Of a stretch of 64,000 nucleotides of DNA, positions 47,414 to 57,228 are shown in pieces (positions within the stretch are counted from its first letter, which is position 1; each line of letters begins with the position of its first letter). Source of the stretch: Grimontia hollisae CIP 101886 (GTDB taxonomy: Bacteria > Pseudomonadota > Gammaproteobacteria > Enterobacterales > Vibrionaceae); contig NZ_ADAQ01000010.1 of the NCBI RefSeq assembly GCF_000176515.1, positions 277,280 to 341,279 of the forward strand. Direction: 5' to 3'. The position numbers were made by a program, and so were the translations under genes. The notes beneath the pieces are model-generated. The model was not told where the DNA came from. It saw only the letters and a list, made by a program, of their open reading frames with translations, and made no database searches.

Positions 47414-48574
47414 ATGTCTCACTCAATCATCCTTCCGCGCCTGATGGAAATAGGTGACGGAGCCTTAAAGAAACTGCCGGACACACTCAGTGCCCTTGAT
47501 TGCCGGAATCCGATAATCATCACCGACAAAACCATGGTCGCACTTGGGCAAAGCCAGAAAGTCGCCGGTTTACTGAAGCAGGCAGGCATTGAAGCCAAGG
47601 TGTTTGATAACACCATTCCAGAGCCCACAAATGCCTCCATCAATGCTGGGTATGTCACAATCACCCAAGGCCGTTATGATTCACTGATTGCATTGGGAGG
47701 TGGCAGCGTCATCGACAGTGCAAAAGCCATGGCACTGCTTGCCTGCTCCGGAGGTGTGATGCGTGATTACTGCTTTCCGCGCGTGGTTTCAGAGCCGGCA
47801 CTGCCACTGATTGCGATTCCAACCACGGCGGGAACCGGTTCAGAAGTCACGCGGTTTACCATCATTACCGATGAAAAGAACGATGAAAAAATGCTCTGTG
47901 TCGGCCCCTCTTTCATGCCTTCTGCGGCGCTTGTCGATCCTCAGTTAACCCATACCCTGCCAACGCGGATGACAGCTGATACCGGCATCGATGCCCTGAC
48001 CCATGCCATCGAATCTTACGTCAGCCGCAAAGGCAATGCTTTCAGTGATTTCCACGCCAGAGAAGCCATGCGCCTGATTGCACCCAATCTTCGACGCGTC
48101 TGTGAAGATGGCCGTGATGTGCAGGCAAGAGCTGACATGATGCTGGGTGCTACCCTTGCGGGCATCGCTTTTTCCAATGCCTCAGTGGCCCTGGTTCACG
48201 GCATGAGCCGCCCTATCGGCGCATTCTTCCATGTGCCTCACGGCCTTTCCAACGCCATGTTACTGCCGTCGGTTACGACATTTTCCCTTCCCGCCGCTCC
48301 CGAAAGGTACGCCGATTGTGCCAGGGCTATGGGGGTAGCAACCAAAGAAGACAGCACAGACGCAGCATGCCAGAAGCTTCTTGACGAGCTGGATGCGCTC
48401 AACCGGGATTTGAACGTCCCCACACCCGAGGGGTATGGTATCGACCGCGGCACGTTTTTCGAACATCTCGATACCATGGCATCACAGGCACTGGCCTCCG
48501 GCTCACCCGCCAATAACCCGCGTATCCCTAGCCATGAGGAAATGGTGGCGATATACACCCAGCTTTGGCGGTAA
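47414..48574 (+). CDS. Iron-containing alcohol dehydrogenase
   Basis: A group III NAD(P)-dependent alcohol dehydrogenase of 386 aa, starting MSHSIILPRLMEIGDGAL behind AAGGAG. The nucleotide-binding GGGSVIDSAKAMALL is near residue 97. The metal ligands are in DTGIDALTHAIESYVS near residue 195 and HGMSRPIGAFFHVPHGLSNA near residue 263. It is 59 bp after dctM and 48 bp before the semialdehyde dehydrogenase. It probably oxidises the imported hydroxylated compound to an aldehyde. Confidence 0.92.
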   Translation: MSHSIILPRLMEIGDGALKKLPDTLSALDCRNPIIITDKTMVALGQSQKVAGLLKQAGIEAKVFDNTIPEPTNASINAGYVTITQGRYDSLIALGGGSVIDSAKAMALLACSGGVMRDYCFPRVVSEPALPLIAIPTTAGTGSEVTRFTIITDEKNDEKMLCVGPSFMPSAALVDPQLTHTLPTRMTADTGIDALTHAIESYVSRKGNAFSDFHAREAMRLIAPNLRRVCEDGRDVQARADMMLGATLAGIAFSNASVALVHGMSRPIGAFFHVPHGLSNAMLLPSVTTFSLPAAPERYADCARAMGVATKEDSTDAACQKLLDELDALNRDLNVPTPEGYGIDRGTFFEHLDTMASQALASGSPANNPRIPSHEEMVAIYTQLWR

Positions 48575-48622
48575 ACAGCAAACTTTATTTAAACGACTTA
48601 TCAAACGACAGGGAGTTAACTC

Positions 48623-50119
48623 ATGAATACTATTGGACATCTGATAAACGGGGCATTAATCACCGAAGGCCAAACCACGTTGCCAGTGTATAACCCAGCA
48701 ACAGGCGCTGTAACCGCGCAGGTGGATGTTGCCAGCACTAAAACCGTTAATGATGCAGTGCGTCAGGCCAAGGCTGCCTACCCGGCTTGGCGCAACACAC
48801 CGCCAATTCGCCGTGCCCGTATCATGCAAAAGTTTCTGCAATTGCTTCAGGATAATGCCGATACCATCTGCGAGATGATTGGCCGCGAGCACGGCAAGAT
48901 AAAACACGATGCGATGGGCGAGTTGCAACGGGGCATTGAAAATGTCGAGTATGCCTGCAGCATCCCCAATCTGCTCAAAGGCGAACATACCCGTGGTGTC
49001 GGTCCCGGCATCGATGCGTGGAGTGAGTTTCAGCCACTCGGCGTTGTCGCGGGGATCACACCGTTTAACTTTCCGGTCATGGTACCGCTTTGGATGTACC
49101 CACTCGCCATTGCCTGTGGGAACTGCTTTATCCTTAAGCCTTCTGAACGCGATCCAAGCTCAACACTGTTCGTCGCGCAGTTGCTTCAGGAAGCGGGATT
49201 GCCACCTGGGGTGATGAACGTAGTCAATGGCGATAAAGCTACCGTAGATGCCCTGCTCGAAAACAAAGACATCAGCGCAGTCAGTTTTGTGGGCTCAACC
49301 CCGGTTGCACAAAGCATTTACACTCGGGCGAGTGCAGCGGGCAAACGTTGTCAGGCGCTCGGTGGTGCCAAAAACCATGCCATCGTCATGCCAGATGCTG
49401 ATCTCGACAACGCTGTCAGCCAGTTACTGGGCGCAGCATTTGGTTCCTCTGGGGAACGGTGCATGGCGCTTTCTGTGGTCACTGCTGTCGGTGAACAGAC
49501 CGCCGATACCTTGGTTACCAAGCTAAAAGAAAAGATGGCCGGACTCAGAGTGGGAGGCTGCAATGACAACAGTAACGACTTTGGTCCTGTCATCACAGAG
49601 GCACACCGTGACCGCGTGAATCGCCTGATAGGCAGTGCGGAAACCCAAGGGGCAGAAGTGGTTGTTGATGGCCGCAACCCATTGGTTTCGGGTTTGGAAT
49701 CAGGCTTCTTTGTTGGCGCAACCTTGATTGATCGCGTGACACCGGAAATGGAAAGCTATCAGGAAGAGATCTTCGGGCCGGTTCTACAGGTTGTCCGGGT
49801 TGATTCCATGGCAGAAGCGATGCAGCTCATCAATGACCATGAATATGGCAATGGTACCTGCATTTTCACCCGTGATGGTGAAGCTGCACGATATTTTTCC
49901 GATCATATTGACGTGGGCATGGTTGGTATCAATGTTCCCCTTCCCGTGCCGGTGGCCTACCACAGCTTTGGCGGTTGGAAGCGCTCCTTTTTTGGCGATT
50001 TAAGTGCCTATGGGCCTGACGGTGTTCGTTTTTACACGCGCCGTAAAACCATTACCCAGCGCTGGCCTTCGGAAGCGGTACGTGAAGGTGTATCATTTTC
50101 AATGCCTGTGATGAAATAG
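48623..50119 (+). CDS. mmsA: CoA-acylating (methyl)malonate-semialdehyde dehydrogenase
   Basis: A 498-aa aldehyde dehydrogenase of the MmsA branch, which turns (methyl)malonate semialdehyde into propionyl- or acetyl-CoA with CO2 release. It starts MNTIGHLINGALITEGQTT behind GGGAG. The catalytic Cys is in GSSGERCMALSVVTAV near residue 284. The MmsA-specific features are the FNFPVMVPLWMYPLAIACGN stretch near residue 150 and the FVGSTPVAQSIY motif. In this operon the likely route is TRAP substrate, then aldehyde by the Fe-ADH, then acyl-CoA here. 3-hydroxypropionate or 3-hydroxyisobutyrate would fit that chemistry, but this is inference. Confidence 0.9.
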   Translation: MNTIGHLINGALITEGQTTLPVYNPATGAVTAQVDVASTKTVNDAVRQAKAAYPAWRNTPPIRRARIMQKFLQLLQDNADTICEMIGREHGKIKHDAMGELQRGIENVEYACSIPNLLKGEHTRGVGPGIDAWSEFQPLGVVAGITPFNFPVMVPLWMYPLAIACGNCFILKPSERDPSSTLFVAQLLQEAGLPPGVMNVVNGDKATVDALLENKDISAVSFVGSTPVAQSIYTRASAAGKRCQALGGAKNHAIVMPDADLDNAVSQLLGAAFGSSGERCMALSVVTAVGEQTADTLVTKLKEKMAGLRVGGCNDNSNDFGPVITEAHRDRVNRLIGSAETQGAEVVVDGRNPLVSGLESGFFVGATLIDRVTPEMESYQEEIFGPVLQVVRVDSMAEAMQLINDHEYGNGTCIFTRDGEAARYFSDHIDVGMVGINVPLPVPVAYHSFGGWKRSFFGDLSAYGPDGVRFYTRRKTITQRWPSEAVREGVSFSMPVMK

Positions 50120-50243
50120 TGTGAAAAAGCGATAAGTTGACAGCGTACTTGTGTGAGCAAACTTATACAGGTACGCCTCGACACTGCGATTTGTCCTCTG
50201 ATACAGATATACTTCCTCCATATCAATAGAATCAGGTGCAGGG

Positions 50244-51011
50244 ATGACAATAGAAAGACGCGAAAAAGCCTCCTCCATAACCCGTGTGTTGGAAATCATC
50301 GAAGCTGTTTCCCGCTCAGAGCGGCCACCAAGCCCGGCAGAGCTGTCTATCATGCTCGATATCCCCAAGCCGAGCATTCACCGGTTACTACAGCAGTTAG
50401 AGCGGGAAGGCTTTGTGCAGACCAATATGCGTGGGGGGCTGATCCCTGCTAACCGCATGCATGACATCGCCCTTGGTGTGTTACATACCACGCGTTTTAA
50501 AGCGGTGAGAGAGGCTATTTTGCGAAAACTGGCTGATGAGGTGGGGGAAACCTGCGGCATCTCGTTACCCAATGGCGTTGATATGATCTATTTCGATCGC
50601 GTGCAAACGAACTGGCCATTGCAAATCAATTTACCGACAGGCAGCCACACGCCCATTTGGTGTACTGCCAGCGGGAAGCTTTATCTCAGTACCCTGACAA
50701 AGCGTCGCCGGCAACGGCTTATCAACAATATAAGTCTGGAAAGGCACGCCAAGAATACGATCACAGACCCCATTGTTCTGGAGCGCGCACTGAGTGAAAT
50801 AGAAGACCGGGATCTCGGTATAGATAACGAAGAGTTCATTGATGGTATGGCAGCAATAGCGGTTCCCATCCGCAATGAAGAAGGACAACTTCACGCCTGC
50901 CTGTTTACCCACGCTCCCGTATTTCGAAGCTCTCTGGATGATTTACTACGGTTTGAGCCTCAACTCCGTCGCGCAGCGAGGGATCTGGAATCTTTGATGA
51001 AGGAAGGCTAA
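50244..51011 (+). CDS. IclR-family transcriptional regulator
   Basis: A 255-aa regulator. The N-terminal winged HTH is at about residues 12-75 (PPSPAELSIMLDIPKPSIHR is visible), and the C-terminal IclR ligand domain contains GVDMIYFDRV, PIWCTASGKLYLS and DRDLGIDNEEFIDGMAAIAV. It lies 124 bp after mmsA on the same strand and probably controls the TRAP/dehydrogenase operon. The effector is likely the imported acid. The shared TGTATCGATAT motif before dctP and before the lipase are candidate operators. Confidence 0.93.
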   Translation: MTIERREKASSITRVLEIIEAVSRSERPPSPAELSIMLDIPKPSIHRLLQQLEREGFVQTNMRGGLIPANRMHDIALGVLHTTRFKAVREAILRKLADEVGETCGISLPNGVDMIYFDRVQTNWPLQINLPTGSHTPIWCTASGKLYLSTLTKRRRQRLINNISLERHAKNTITDPIVLERALSEIEDRDLGIDNEEFIDGMAAIAVPIRNEEGQLHACLFTHAPVFRSSLDDLLRFEPQLRRAARDLESLMKEG

Positions 51012-51254
51012 ACCCCCCTATTATTTCCGTTTCCTCGGTTCCATTGAATCTTGCTACACCAACTTTGGTGTCGGCAGGCTTTTAGGTTTCTTCTCCCTAC
51101 TCTTAACCTAAAGTGCATAACGTATTGTTTCCTTTTATTTCAAATGGATAAAACAACATCCAACGATATTTTTAAGCATTAACATGCCTTATTTTAAATA
51201 GTCTCATTATTGCTACGGTTTTTGACTGGCAGGATATTACTGACACTCTACGAT

Positions 51255-51268
51255 AGATATCGATACAT
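51255..51268 (-). promoter_or_regulatory. TGTATCGATAT motif upstream of the lipase gene
   Basis: Read on the minus strand this is TATGTATCGATATC. The 11 bases TGTATCGATAT are identical to the site at 44125-44135 before dctP. It lies about 60 bp upstream of the lipase start. The intergenic 51012-51326 is AT-rich and has no other feature that I can see. Confidence 0.45.
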
Positions 51269-51326
51269 AAAGTATCAATTTAACGCTAATACGAAATAGT
51301 ATTCATCAATAAAGGGAATTTTTCTC

Positions 51327-52352
51327 ATGAAGAAGATCATAGGATGTTCGTTAGCTGTTTTGTTGGGCTTTTCCATTCAACATGCTTCTGCAACGACTCA
51401 GGAAGAGCTGGGCAATATCGGGGCGTATGTCGACTCGGTACTCAATCCGAATATGACAAACACTGCAAATGCTACCGGGACAACATATAAAACCCACCAG
51501 CCACCTTCCATCAACCAGGCGGGCGTCGCCCTGCATTATCTTGCGTTTGCGGAACATGTTTACAAAAGCTGGGGCGCACCAAATGGCTGGTCTCTCACTG
51601 AAAGCAGTCATGACAGCTCAACAGGCTTTCACGCAGCGGTTTATACCCGGGGCAGTGATGCAATCATTGCATTTCGTGGCAGCGAACTAGGGACATCAGA
51701 TTGGGTAAATAACGGCATTATGGCTGCCGGTGAGATACCTCCACAGTACCGTTATGCAATTTCAGCATCTGCGAGGTTGGCAAATAAATATCGTAGCTAC
51801 AACATTCATTACACCGGTCACAGTCTGGGCGGTGGTCTGGCAACCGTCGCAGCCATTCGAACCGGTAAACCGGCGACCATTTTTGATGCATCCGGGATCG
51901 GCAACGCAGTGCTTGGAGAAATCCAGCAAGCGCTGGCAGCCGAAGGCCAACCGGCTAACGCATGGGCAACCAACGCCACCCGCATCACGAATTTCAACCT
52001 GGAAGGTGAGTTTGTTTCCGATGGTGATCACCAGCAGGATGCCGATGTGATTGGTGTAGATTCAAAACAGTATGGCGATATTTTCTATCTTTCTGCCTCA
52101 CGCTTTACGCCACTGTTTTTCCTGGATACCGGTCTGTCGCGCCACTTCACCACCCCCCTTCGGGAAGAACTTCAGCTCCTGTCGCAACCTATTTTCCGCG
52201 TCGATACTAACGACCGGACAAGCATCGACAACGACATCAACGAATTCACCGCGTCTTTCTATGTCGATTGGACGGACGACACGCTGGATCTGATGGCCTG
52301 GCAGGCAGAATACGCCATTAATTCCTTCCCGAGTCTCCTTGAAGATCTATAA
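51327..52352 (+). CDS. Secreted class 3 lipase-like protein
   Basis: A 341-aa exported alpha/beta hydrolase. The signal peptide covers about residues 1-22 (core IIGCSLAVLLGFSIQ, ending SASA-like HASATT). The nucleophile is Ser166 in YTGHSLGGG, and the oxyanion segment is IIAFRGSE near residue 115, as in fungal-type class 3 lipases. Candidate acid and His residues lie in the segments GEFVSDGDHQQD and SRHFTTPL. There is no lipase-specific foldase nearby and no cysteine pair typical of Vibrio lipases. It has its own promoter region and terminator. The substrate could be a lipid or other ester. Confidence 0.85.
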   Translation: MKKIIGCSLAVLLGFSIQHASATTQEELGNIGAYVDSVLNPNMTNTANATGTTYKTHQPPSINQAGVALHYLAFAEHVYKSWGAPNGWSLTESSHDSSTGFHAAVYTRGSDAIIAFRGSELGTSDWVNNGIMAAGEIPPQYRYAISASARLANKYRSYNIHYTGHSLGGGLATVAAIRTGKPATIFDASGIGNAVLGEIQQALAAEGQPANAWATNATRITNFNLEGEFVSDGDHQQDADVIGVDSKQYGDIFYLSASRFTPLFFLDTGLSRHFTTPLREELQLLSQPIFRVDTNDRTSIDNDINEFTASFYVDWTDDTLDLMAWQAEYAINSFPSLLEDL

Positions 52353-52377
52353 AAATAACGTCTTGGCTAATTAACAA

Positions 52378-52411
52378 AAAGCCCCTTTCATCGACCAGAT
52401 AAAGGGGCTTT
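52378..52411. terminator. Bidirectional terminator, lipase / amino-acid ABC transporter
   Basis: The stem AAAGCCCCTTT/AAAGGGGCTTT with a 12-nt loop lies between two convergent genes. Confidence 0.9.
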
Positions 52412-52457
52412 ACGTTTATACCAAGGAAACGCCAACCAGAAGGTACAACCTTGGTGA

Positions 52458-53189
52458 CTATGCCGCTCGTGCGACGAAAGCTTTCGTACGCACGTTTTTT
52501 GGGTTGCCGAATATCTGTGATGGCGGACCTTGTTCGACAATCACCCCACCTTCCATAAAGATCACTTTATCAGCAATCTCACGGGCAAACTGCATTTCGT
52601 GGGTCACTACAATCATGGTTTGCTTCTGTCTGGCCAGTTGCTTCATCACCGCCAACACCTCTTCAACCCATTCGGGGTCCAGTGCTGAAGTCGGCTCATC
52701 AAACAGGATCACTTCACCTTTACAGGCCATAGCGCGGGCAATACCCACGCGCTGTTGCTGACCGCCGGAAAGCTGCGCCGGATATTTTTCCAGGTGCGCT
52801 TCCATGCCCACACTCTGTAACAGAGTACGTGCGGTAGCAAATGCCTGCTCTTTCGGCTCTTTCCACACCGTCATCAGCGACTCCGCCACGTTTTCCAGCG
52901 CGGTTTTGTTGGCAAACAGTGCATAGCTCTGGAACACGAAGCTGCTTTGTTTGCGCAGTCGGTGAATATCGCTTTTCGAGACATTGCCAGCATTAATGTG
53001 CACATCACCAATCTGGATTTCTCCCCCACTTGGTGTTTCGAGGTAATTGAGACAACGAAGCAGTGTCGATTTTCCGGTACCAGATGGGCCGATAATCACC
53101 ACGATTTCGCCCTGATCAACCTTGAGATCGATTTGCTTGAGCACCTCAACGTCACCAAAGCGTTTGCTCAAATTTTTTACTTCAATCAT
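52458..53189 (-). CDS. Polar amino-acid ABC transporter ATP-binding protein
   Basis: A 243-aa ATPase of the PAAT family. Walker [10 protein letters not shown] is near residue 34, the signature [15 protein letters not shown] near residue 140, and Walker [17 protein letters not shown] follows. It overlaps the permease gene by 4 bp (ATGA). Together with the next two genes it forms an importer resembling cystine-type systems. Confidence 0.94.
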   Translation of the reverse strand: MIEVKNLSKRFGDVEVLKQIDLKVDQGEIVVIIGPSGTGKSTLLRCLNYLETPSGGEIQIGDVHINAGNVSKSDIHRLRKQSSFVFQSYALFANKTALENVAESLMTVWKEPKEQAFATARTLLQSVGMEAHLEKYPAQLSGGQQQRVGIARAMACKGEVILFDEPTSALDPEWVEEVLAVMKQLARQKQTMIVVTHEMQFAREIADKVIFMEGGVIVEQGPPSQIFGNPKNVRTKAFVARAA

Positions 53190-53860
53190 CGTGCATACGC
53201 CTTGTTCAAGCGGACTTCCATCACCGTTTGAATACGGGTAAAGAAAATCACCACCAGCCAGTAAATCAGTGCGACAGCGAGGAAAGACTCAAAGAATTTA
53301 AAGCTCGATGAAGCTTCCATTTGCGCCTTGGCCATGATTTCCGCCACACCCAGTGTAAACGCCAGCGATGTGCTTTTGATCATGTCGATGAAATAGTTCA
53401 TCAACGAAGGCGTTGCAACGCGGGCTGCCTGCGGCAAGATGATGCGCTGCATTGCCTGAATCTCTGTCATACCAACACTCAGGCTCGCTTCCATCTGATG
53501 TTTATCAATACCCAGAATCGCACCGCGAATACTCTCCGCCATATAGGCAGAGAAGTGGAGAGACAAACCGATAACCGCGGCGGTAAACGCGTCCATTCCA
53601 ACAAAAATAGGGAAGACTTGCGGCAAACCATAGTAAAGGAGGAAGAGTTGAACCAGCAGCGGTGTACCCCGGAAAAACGAGATATACACAATCACCACAG
53701 CATCCAGACCTTTTACTTTGAATACCCTTACCAGCGCCAACAGCACCGACAGCACCAGAGCAGCCGCAAAGCCTATCAGTGACATCTCCAAGGTTATTCC
53801 CAGATACTTCACCAGTATCGGGAATAACGCCAGCATGTAGTCAAAATCGAAATTTTGCAT
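53186..53860 (-). CDS. Polar amino-acid ABC transporter permease
   Basis: A 224-aa permease with about five hydrophobic helices. The EAA-loop segment [20 protein letters not shown] near residue 130 is typical of His/Glu/Gln/cystine-type transporters, and [18 protein letters not shown] near residue 62 is the family signature. Its start codon overlaps the stop of the binding-protein gene by one base (TAATG). A single permease gene implies a homodimer. Confidence 0.94.
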   Translation of the reverse strand: MQNFDFDYMLALFPILVKYLGITLEMSLIGFAAALVLSVLLALVRVFKVKGLDAVVIVYISFFRGTPLLVQLFLLYYGLPQVFPIFVGMDAFTAAVIGLSLHFSAYMAESIRGAILGIDKHQMEASLSVGMTEIQAMQRIILPQAARVATPSLMNYFIDMIKSTSLAFTLGVAEIMAKAQMEASSSFKFFESFLAVALIYWLVVIFFTRIQTVMEVRLNKAYAR

Positions 53861-54618
53861 TATTGCGTGATGTCTGAATCAAACCACTTCTCTGAAATTT
53901 TGCTGAGGGTGCCGTCAGCTTTCATTTCAGTCAGTGCCTGATCAACCTTCGCTTTTTTCGCCAGTTGCTCAGGCGTATTCAGGAATGGCATCGCATTTTC
54001 GATGGTTTCAAACGGTTCGCCAGCCAGTTGCAACGGCAGACCCGATTTTTTAATCAATTGTGCAGATGAAACACGGTCCATAACGAATGCATCTGTGCGG
54101 CCCAGTGCAACATCCTGCTCGAAACCGGAATCATAAGTAATGATATTGATTTCATTTGCTTTGTCGTAGTTGCGCAGCAGTTGTTCAAAATTACTGCCCA
54201 GGTTCACCGCCACTTTCTTACCTTTAAGGTCTTCAATGCCACTAATATCTTCTCGGCCTTTACGCACCACCACCTGTGCGCCGTCTACCACGTAAGGCAC
54301 AGAAAACGCGTATTTCGCCTTGCGTGCTTCTGTCATCGTGATCTGATTACTGATGGTGTCAATGTGACCAGCTTCCAACATGCCAAACAAGCCAGAGAAG
54401 CTCGACGTCACAAACTCAACATCGTAATCAGCACGCTTACCGATTTCGTTCCAGACATCGATTTCAAAGCCCTGCAATTTATCCAACTTCACGAATGTGA
54501 ATGGGAAGTAGCGACCAGACATACCGACTTTAATGTCTTCCTGGGCCAGCGAAGCAGTAGAGGTGAAGCTCGCCGCCAACGCAACAGCGGCAAGCAAAAC
54601 GTTTTTTATAGAAGGCAT
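53860..54618 (-). CDS. Amino-acid ABC transporter binding protein, cystine-type
   Basis: A 252-aa periplasmic binding protein. A signal peptide covers about residues 1-25 (ending TASLAQED). The mature protein starts with KVGMSGRYFPFTFVKLDKLQ and carries FSGLFGMLEAGHIDTISNQI and VNLGSNFEQLLRNYD, close to cystine-binding proteins of the FliY/TcyJ type. Cystine is therefore the best guess, but other polar amino acids cannot be excluded. It is first in the operon. The 536-bp upstream DNA to phoX contains no other gene that I trust. Confidence 0.9.
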   Translation of the reverse strand: MPSIKNVLLAAVALAASFTSTASLAQEDIKVGMSGRYFPFTFVKLDKLQGFEIDVWNEIGKRADYDVEFVTSSFSGLFGMLEAGHIDTISNQITMTEARKAKYAFSVPYVVDGAQVVVRKGREDISGIEDLKGKKVAVNLGSNFEQLLRNYDKANEINIITYDSGFEQDVALGRTDAFVMDRVSSAQLIKKSGLPLQLAGEPFETIENAMPFLNTPEQLAKKAKVDQALTEMKADGTLSKISEKWFDSDITQ

Positions 54619-55037
54619 TGTTACAACTCCAATTGTTATATTTCCCTAAAACGCCTTACTTCCGGGTTCTTTTAATGTTCGTAAGGGGTTTCTATTTGTT
54701 GAGCCAAATGTAACCCATACCTATTTTTGTGATAAATAACGAAATGTTCTATGTAATAATCTGCAAATAAGTACGTTTATAGATATATCATCTATGCTGG
54801 CTACTTTTCACACAAAGCATACTCTATACATTTCCTTCCATGTCGAATTTTAAAAAGTCGATATTTTTCACCCCTTCTGAGCACTCGCCCATTTATCCCA
54901 AACTACCTGAAGATACTTGGGTATATTCCGTCAAATCCGCTACAAAAAGGAACCGGTTGTTTTAATGCTGACCGTATCGGGCTCACCGAGCACGTTGATT
55001 GACGCTTTAAGTGCCTTGATATGCAACCATCCCAATA

Positions 55038-55055
55038 AGGTCATAAATTCGTCAT
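55038..55055 (+). promoter_or_regulatory. Pho box upstream of phoX
   Basis: AGGTCAT-AAAT-TCGTCAT consists of two heptamers spaced by 4 bp (11-bp period), each keeping the GTCAT core of the established CTGTCAT repeat, with an A/T spacer. It lies 100 bp upstream of the phoX start, a position suited to PhoB activation. Confidence 0.75.
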
Positions 55056-55154
55056 TGTACGGCCACAGAAAGTTAATGTTTGTTCATCAAAAGCGTCAAT
55101 TTTTGCTCCCAGACTGGTTACGCCACAAAAAACACAACCAATAGGAATTGAGCA

Positions 55155-57158
55155 ATGAGTAAGGAAACGTTTGACCCCACGCTGCGCAACCATAGCGGCA
55201 ACAAACCGTTCGATGAAGTGCTGGAAGCCAACCTGTCACGACGCAGTATACTGAAAGGGGGTGTGGGTGTTGGCGCACTCACTGCGGTAAGTTCACTCGG
55301 TCTATCGGGCTGTTTTTACCCTAACGTATCAAAAGCCAAGCTGAATTTTGAGTCTATTCCGGGCTCACAGACCGATGCTGTTGTTGTCCCTCCTGGCTAC
55401 AATGCGCAAATACTGGCGCCTTGGGGCACACCACTCAATGCACAGGGTAACGCATGGTTGGATGACGGCTCCAATACCGCAAAAGATCAGTTGAACGCGA
55501 TGGGTATGCACCATGACGGCATGCATTTTTTCCCGCTCAACAACAGTGACGAAGAAGGCCTGCTGTGTATTAACCACGAGTACATCGATCTACATGCCCT
55601 GCACCCGAATGGTCCAACCGTGAACAATGGTCTTCGCACCCTCGTTGATGAAGTGCGCAAAGAGATTAACGCGCATGGTGTGAGTGTGGTGCGCATCCGA
55701 CTTGAAGACAACAAATGGGTGATGATCAACAACGATCCATTGAACCGCCGTTACACAGGGGCGACCGAAATGGATGTTTCCGGCCCGCTGGCAAATACCT
55801 CCTTTCTGATCACCAAATACTCGTCAAACGGCAACACCGTGCGCGGTACCCTGAACAACTGTGGTAACGGCTACACACCTTGGGGTACTTATCTGACGTG
55901 TGAAGAAAACTGGCCGGGGTACTTTGTGAATACCGGCACACTGACGAAAGAGCAGGCACGTATCGGTGTGTCTGATGACAATACCCGCTACCTTTGGGAA
56001 ACACTGGCAGGCAACGCACAGGAAGTGGATGACGAGTTCACCCGCTTTAATGTCACTCCAAGCGGCGCATCGGCTTCTGAAGATTACCGCAACGAAGCAA
56101 ATGGCCACGGTTACATCGTCGAAATCGACCCATACACCGCGAATTCACGTGCCCGAAAACGCACTGCTCTGGGCCGTTTCCGCCATGAAGGTTGTGTGTT
56201 CGGCAACGTCAAACACGGCAAACCTGTGGTCTTCTATTCAGGCCACGACTCACGCTTCGAATACATTTACAAATTTGAATCTGCAGCGCGCTGGAACAAA
56301 CGCGATGCACGCCGCACAGACCGCTTAACCGTCGGTGATAAGTACATGGACGAAGGTACTCTGTATGTGGCCCGTTTCAACGACGACGGCACAGGCACCT
56401 GGTTGCCGTTAACGCTCGGCAGTGTCACCACTGATGGCGGTACGCTGGCGGATCATTTCGATTCACTGGAAGCCATTATCCTGAACACACCGGGAGCAGC
56501 AGATAAAGTCGGCGCAACCCCAATGGATCGCCCAGAGTGGTGTGCGGTTGATCCATTCTCCGGCTCTGCCTACATGACGCTGACCAACAATACCCGCCGC
56601 ACCGAAGGCAACTCCGCAAACCCACGCGTAAACAACAAATTCGGCCACATTATCCGTTGGGATGAAGGTCACCGTTCTACCGAGTTCACCTGGGATATCT
56701 TTGTGTTCGGCGCACCCGCGGATGGCGATGCAGACACCAACCGATCTGGCCTGACGGAATTCAATCAGTTCGCAAGCCCGGATGGGCTGGCGTTTGATAA
56801 GCGCGGCATTATGTGGATCCAGACCGATAATGGCGCAGATGAAGTGGAAGAGTATACCAATGACCAGATGTTGGCAGTCGTGCCTTCACCATTGATGGAT
56901 GATGCGTTCAACCAATTGCCAATCAGCGAAGAGAACCAAGGCGAGCTACGCCGTTTCTTCGTAGGTCCAAACGGTTGTGAGGTAACAGGTTTCGCTGTCA
57001 GCCCTGACTACCGTTCTGTGTTCGTGAACATCCAACACCCGCGAAACTGGCCTTACTCTGACGATGCGACTGAAGAAACACCGGGCGATGTTAAACTGCG
57101 TCCCCGCGCGGCAACAGTGGTTATCCGCCGTAACGACGGTGGCCCTATTGGTACCTAA
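55155..57158 (+). CDS. phoX: PhoX-family alkaline phosphatase
   Basis: A calcium/iron-dependent phosphatase of 667 aa exported by the Tat pathway. The twin-arginine motif is LSRRSILKGG at residues 27-36, followed by a hydrophobic Gly/Val/Ala run and a Cys (LGLSGCFYP) that might be lipidated. PhoX hallmarks are LLCINHEYID near residue 137, the TCEENWPGYF segment near residue 255, GRFRHEGC near residue 340, and the PEWCAVDPFSGSAYMTLTNN segment near residue 455. A Pho box lies upstream, so phosphate starvation should induce it. The gene stands alone with its own terminator. Confidence 0.94.
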   Translation: MSKETFDPTLRNHSGNKPFDEVLEANLSRRSILKGGVGVGALTAVSSLGLSGCFYPNVSKAKLNFESIPGSQTDAVVVPPGYNAQILAPWGTPLNAQGNAWLDDGSNTAKDQLNAMGMHHDGMHFFPLNNSDEEGLLCINHEYIDLHALHPNGPTVNNGLRTLVDEVRKEINAHGVSVVRIRLEDNKWVMINNDPLNRRYTGATEMDVSGPLANTSFLITKYSSNGNTVRGTLNNCGNGYTPWGTYLTCEENWPGYFVNTGTLTKEQARIGVSDDNTRYLWETLAGNAQEVDDEFTRFNVTPSGASASEDYRNEANGHGYIVEIDPYTANSRARKRTALGRFRHEGCVFGNVKHGKPVVFYSGHDSRFEYIYKFESAARWNKRDARRTDRLTVGDKYMDEGTLYVARFNDDGTGTWLPLTLGSVTTDGGTLADHFDSLEAIILNTPGAADKVGATPMDRPEWCAVDPFSGSAYMTLTNNTRRTEGNSANPRVNNKFGHIIRWDEGHRSTEFTWDIFVFGAPADGDADTNRSGLTEFNQFASPDGLAFDKRGIMWIQTDNGADEVEEYTNDQMLAVVPSPLMDDAFNQLPISEENQGELRRFFVGPNGCEVTGFAVSPDYRSVFVNIQHPRNWPYSDDATEETPGDVKLRPRAATVVIRRNDGGPIGT

Positions 57159-57198
57159 CAGATCATCGGTACCTAACAGATCGTGGGTTGAAAGTAGG

Positions 57199-57224
57199 AA
57201 GGGACGCACTCGCGTCCCTTTTCT
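57199..57224 (+). terminator. Intrinsic terminator after phoX
   Basis: The stem AAGGGACGC/GCGTCCCTT with a 4-nt loop is followed by TTTTCTG. A direct duplication of CGGTACCTAACAGATC also spans the phoX stop region (57147-57182). Confidence 0.87.
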
Positions 57225-57228
57225 GTGA

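Noticed and set aside
54917..55144. 75-codon open frame before phoX
   Set aside because: It spans the Pho box and the expected phoX promoter and lacks family features.
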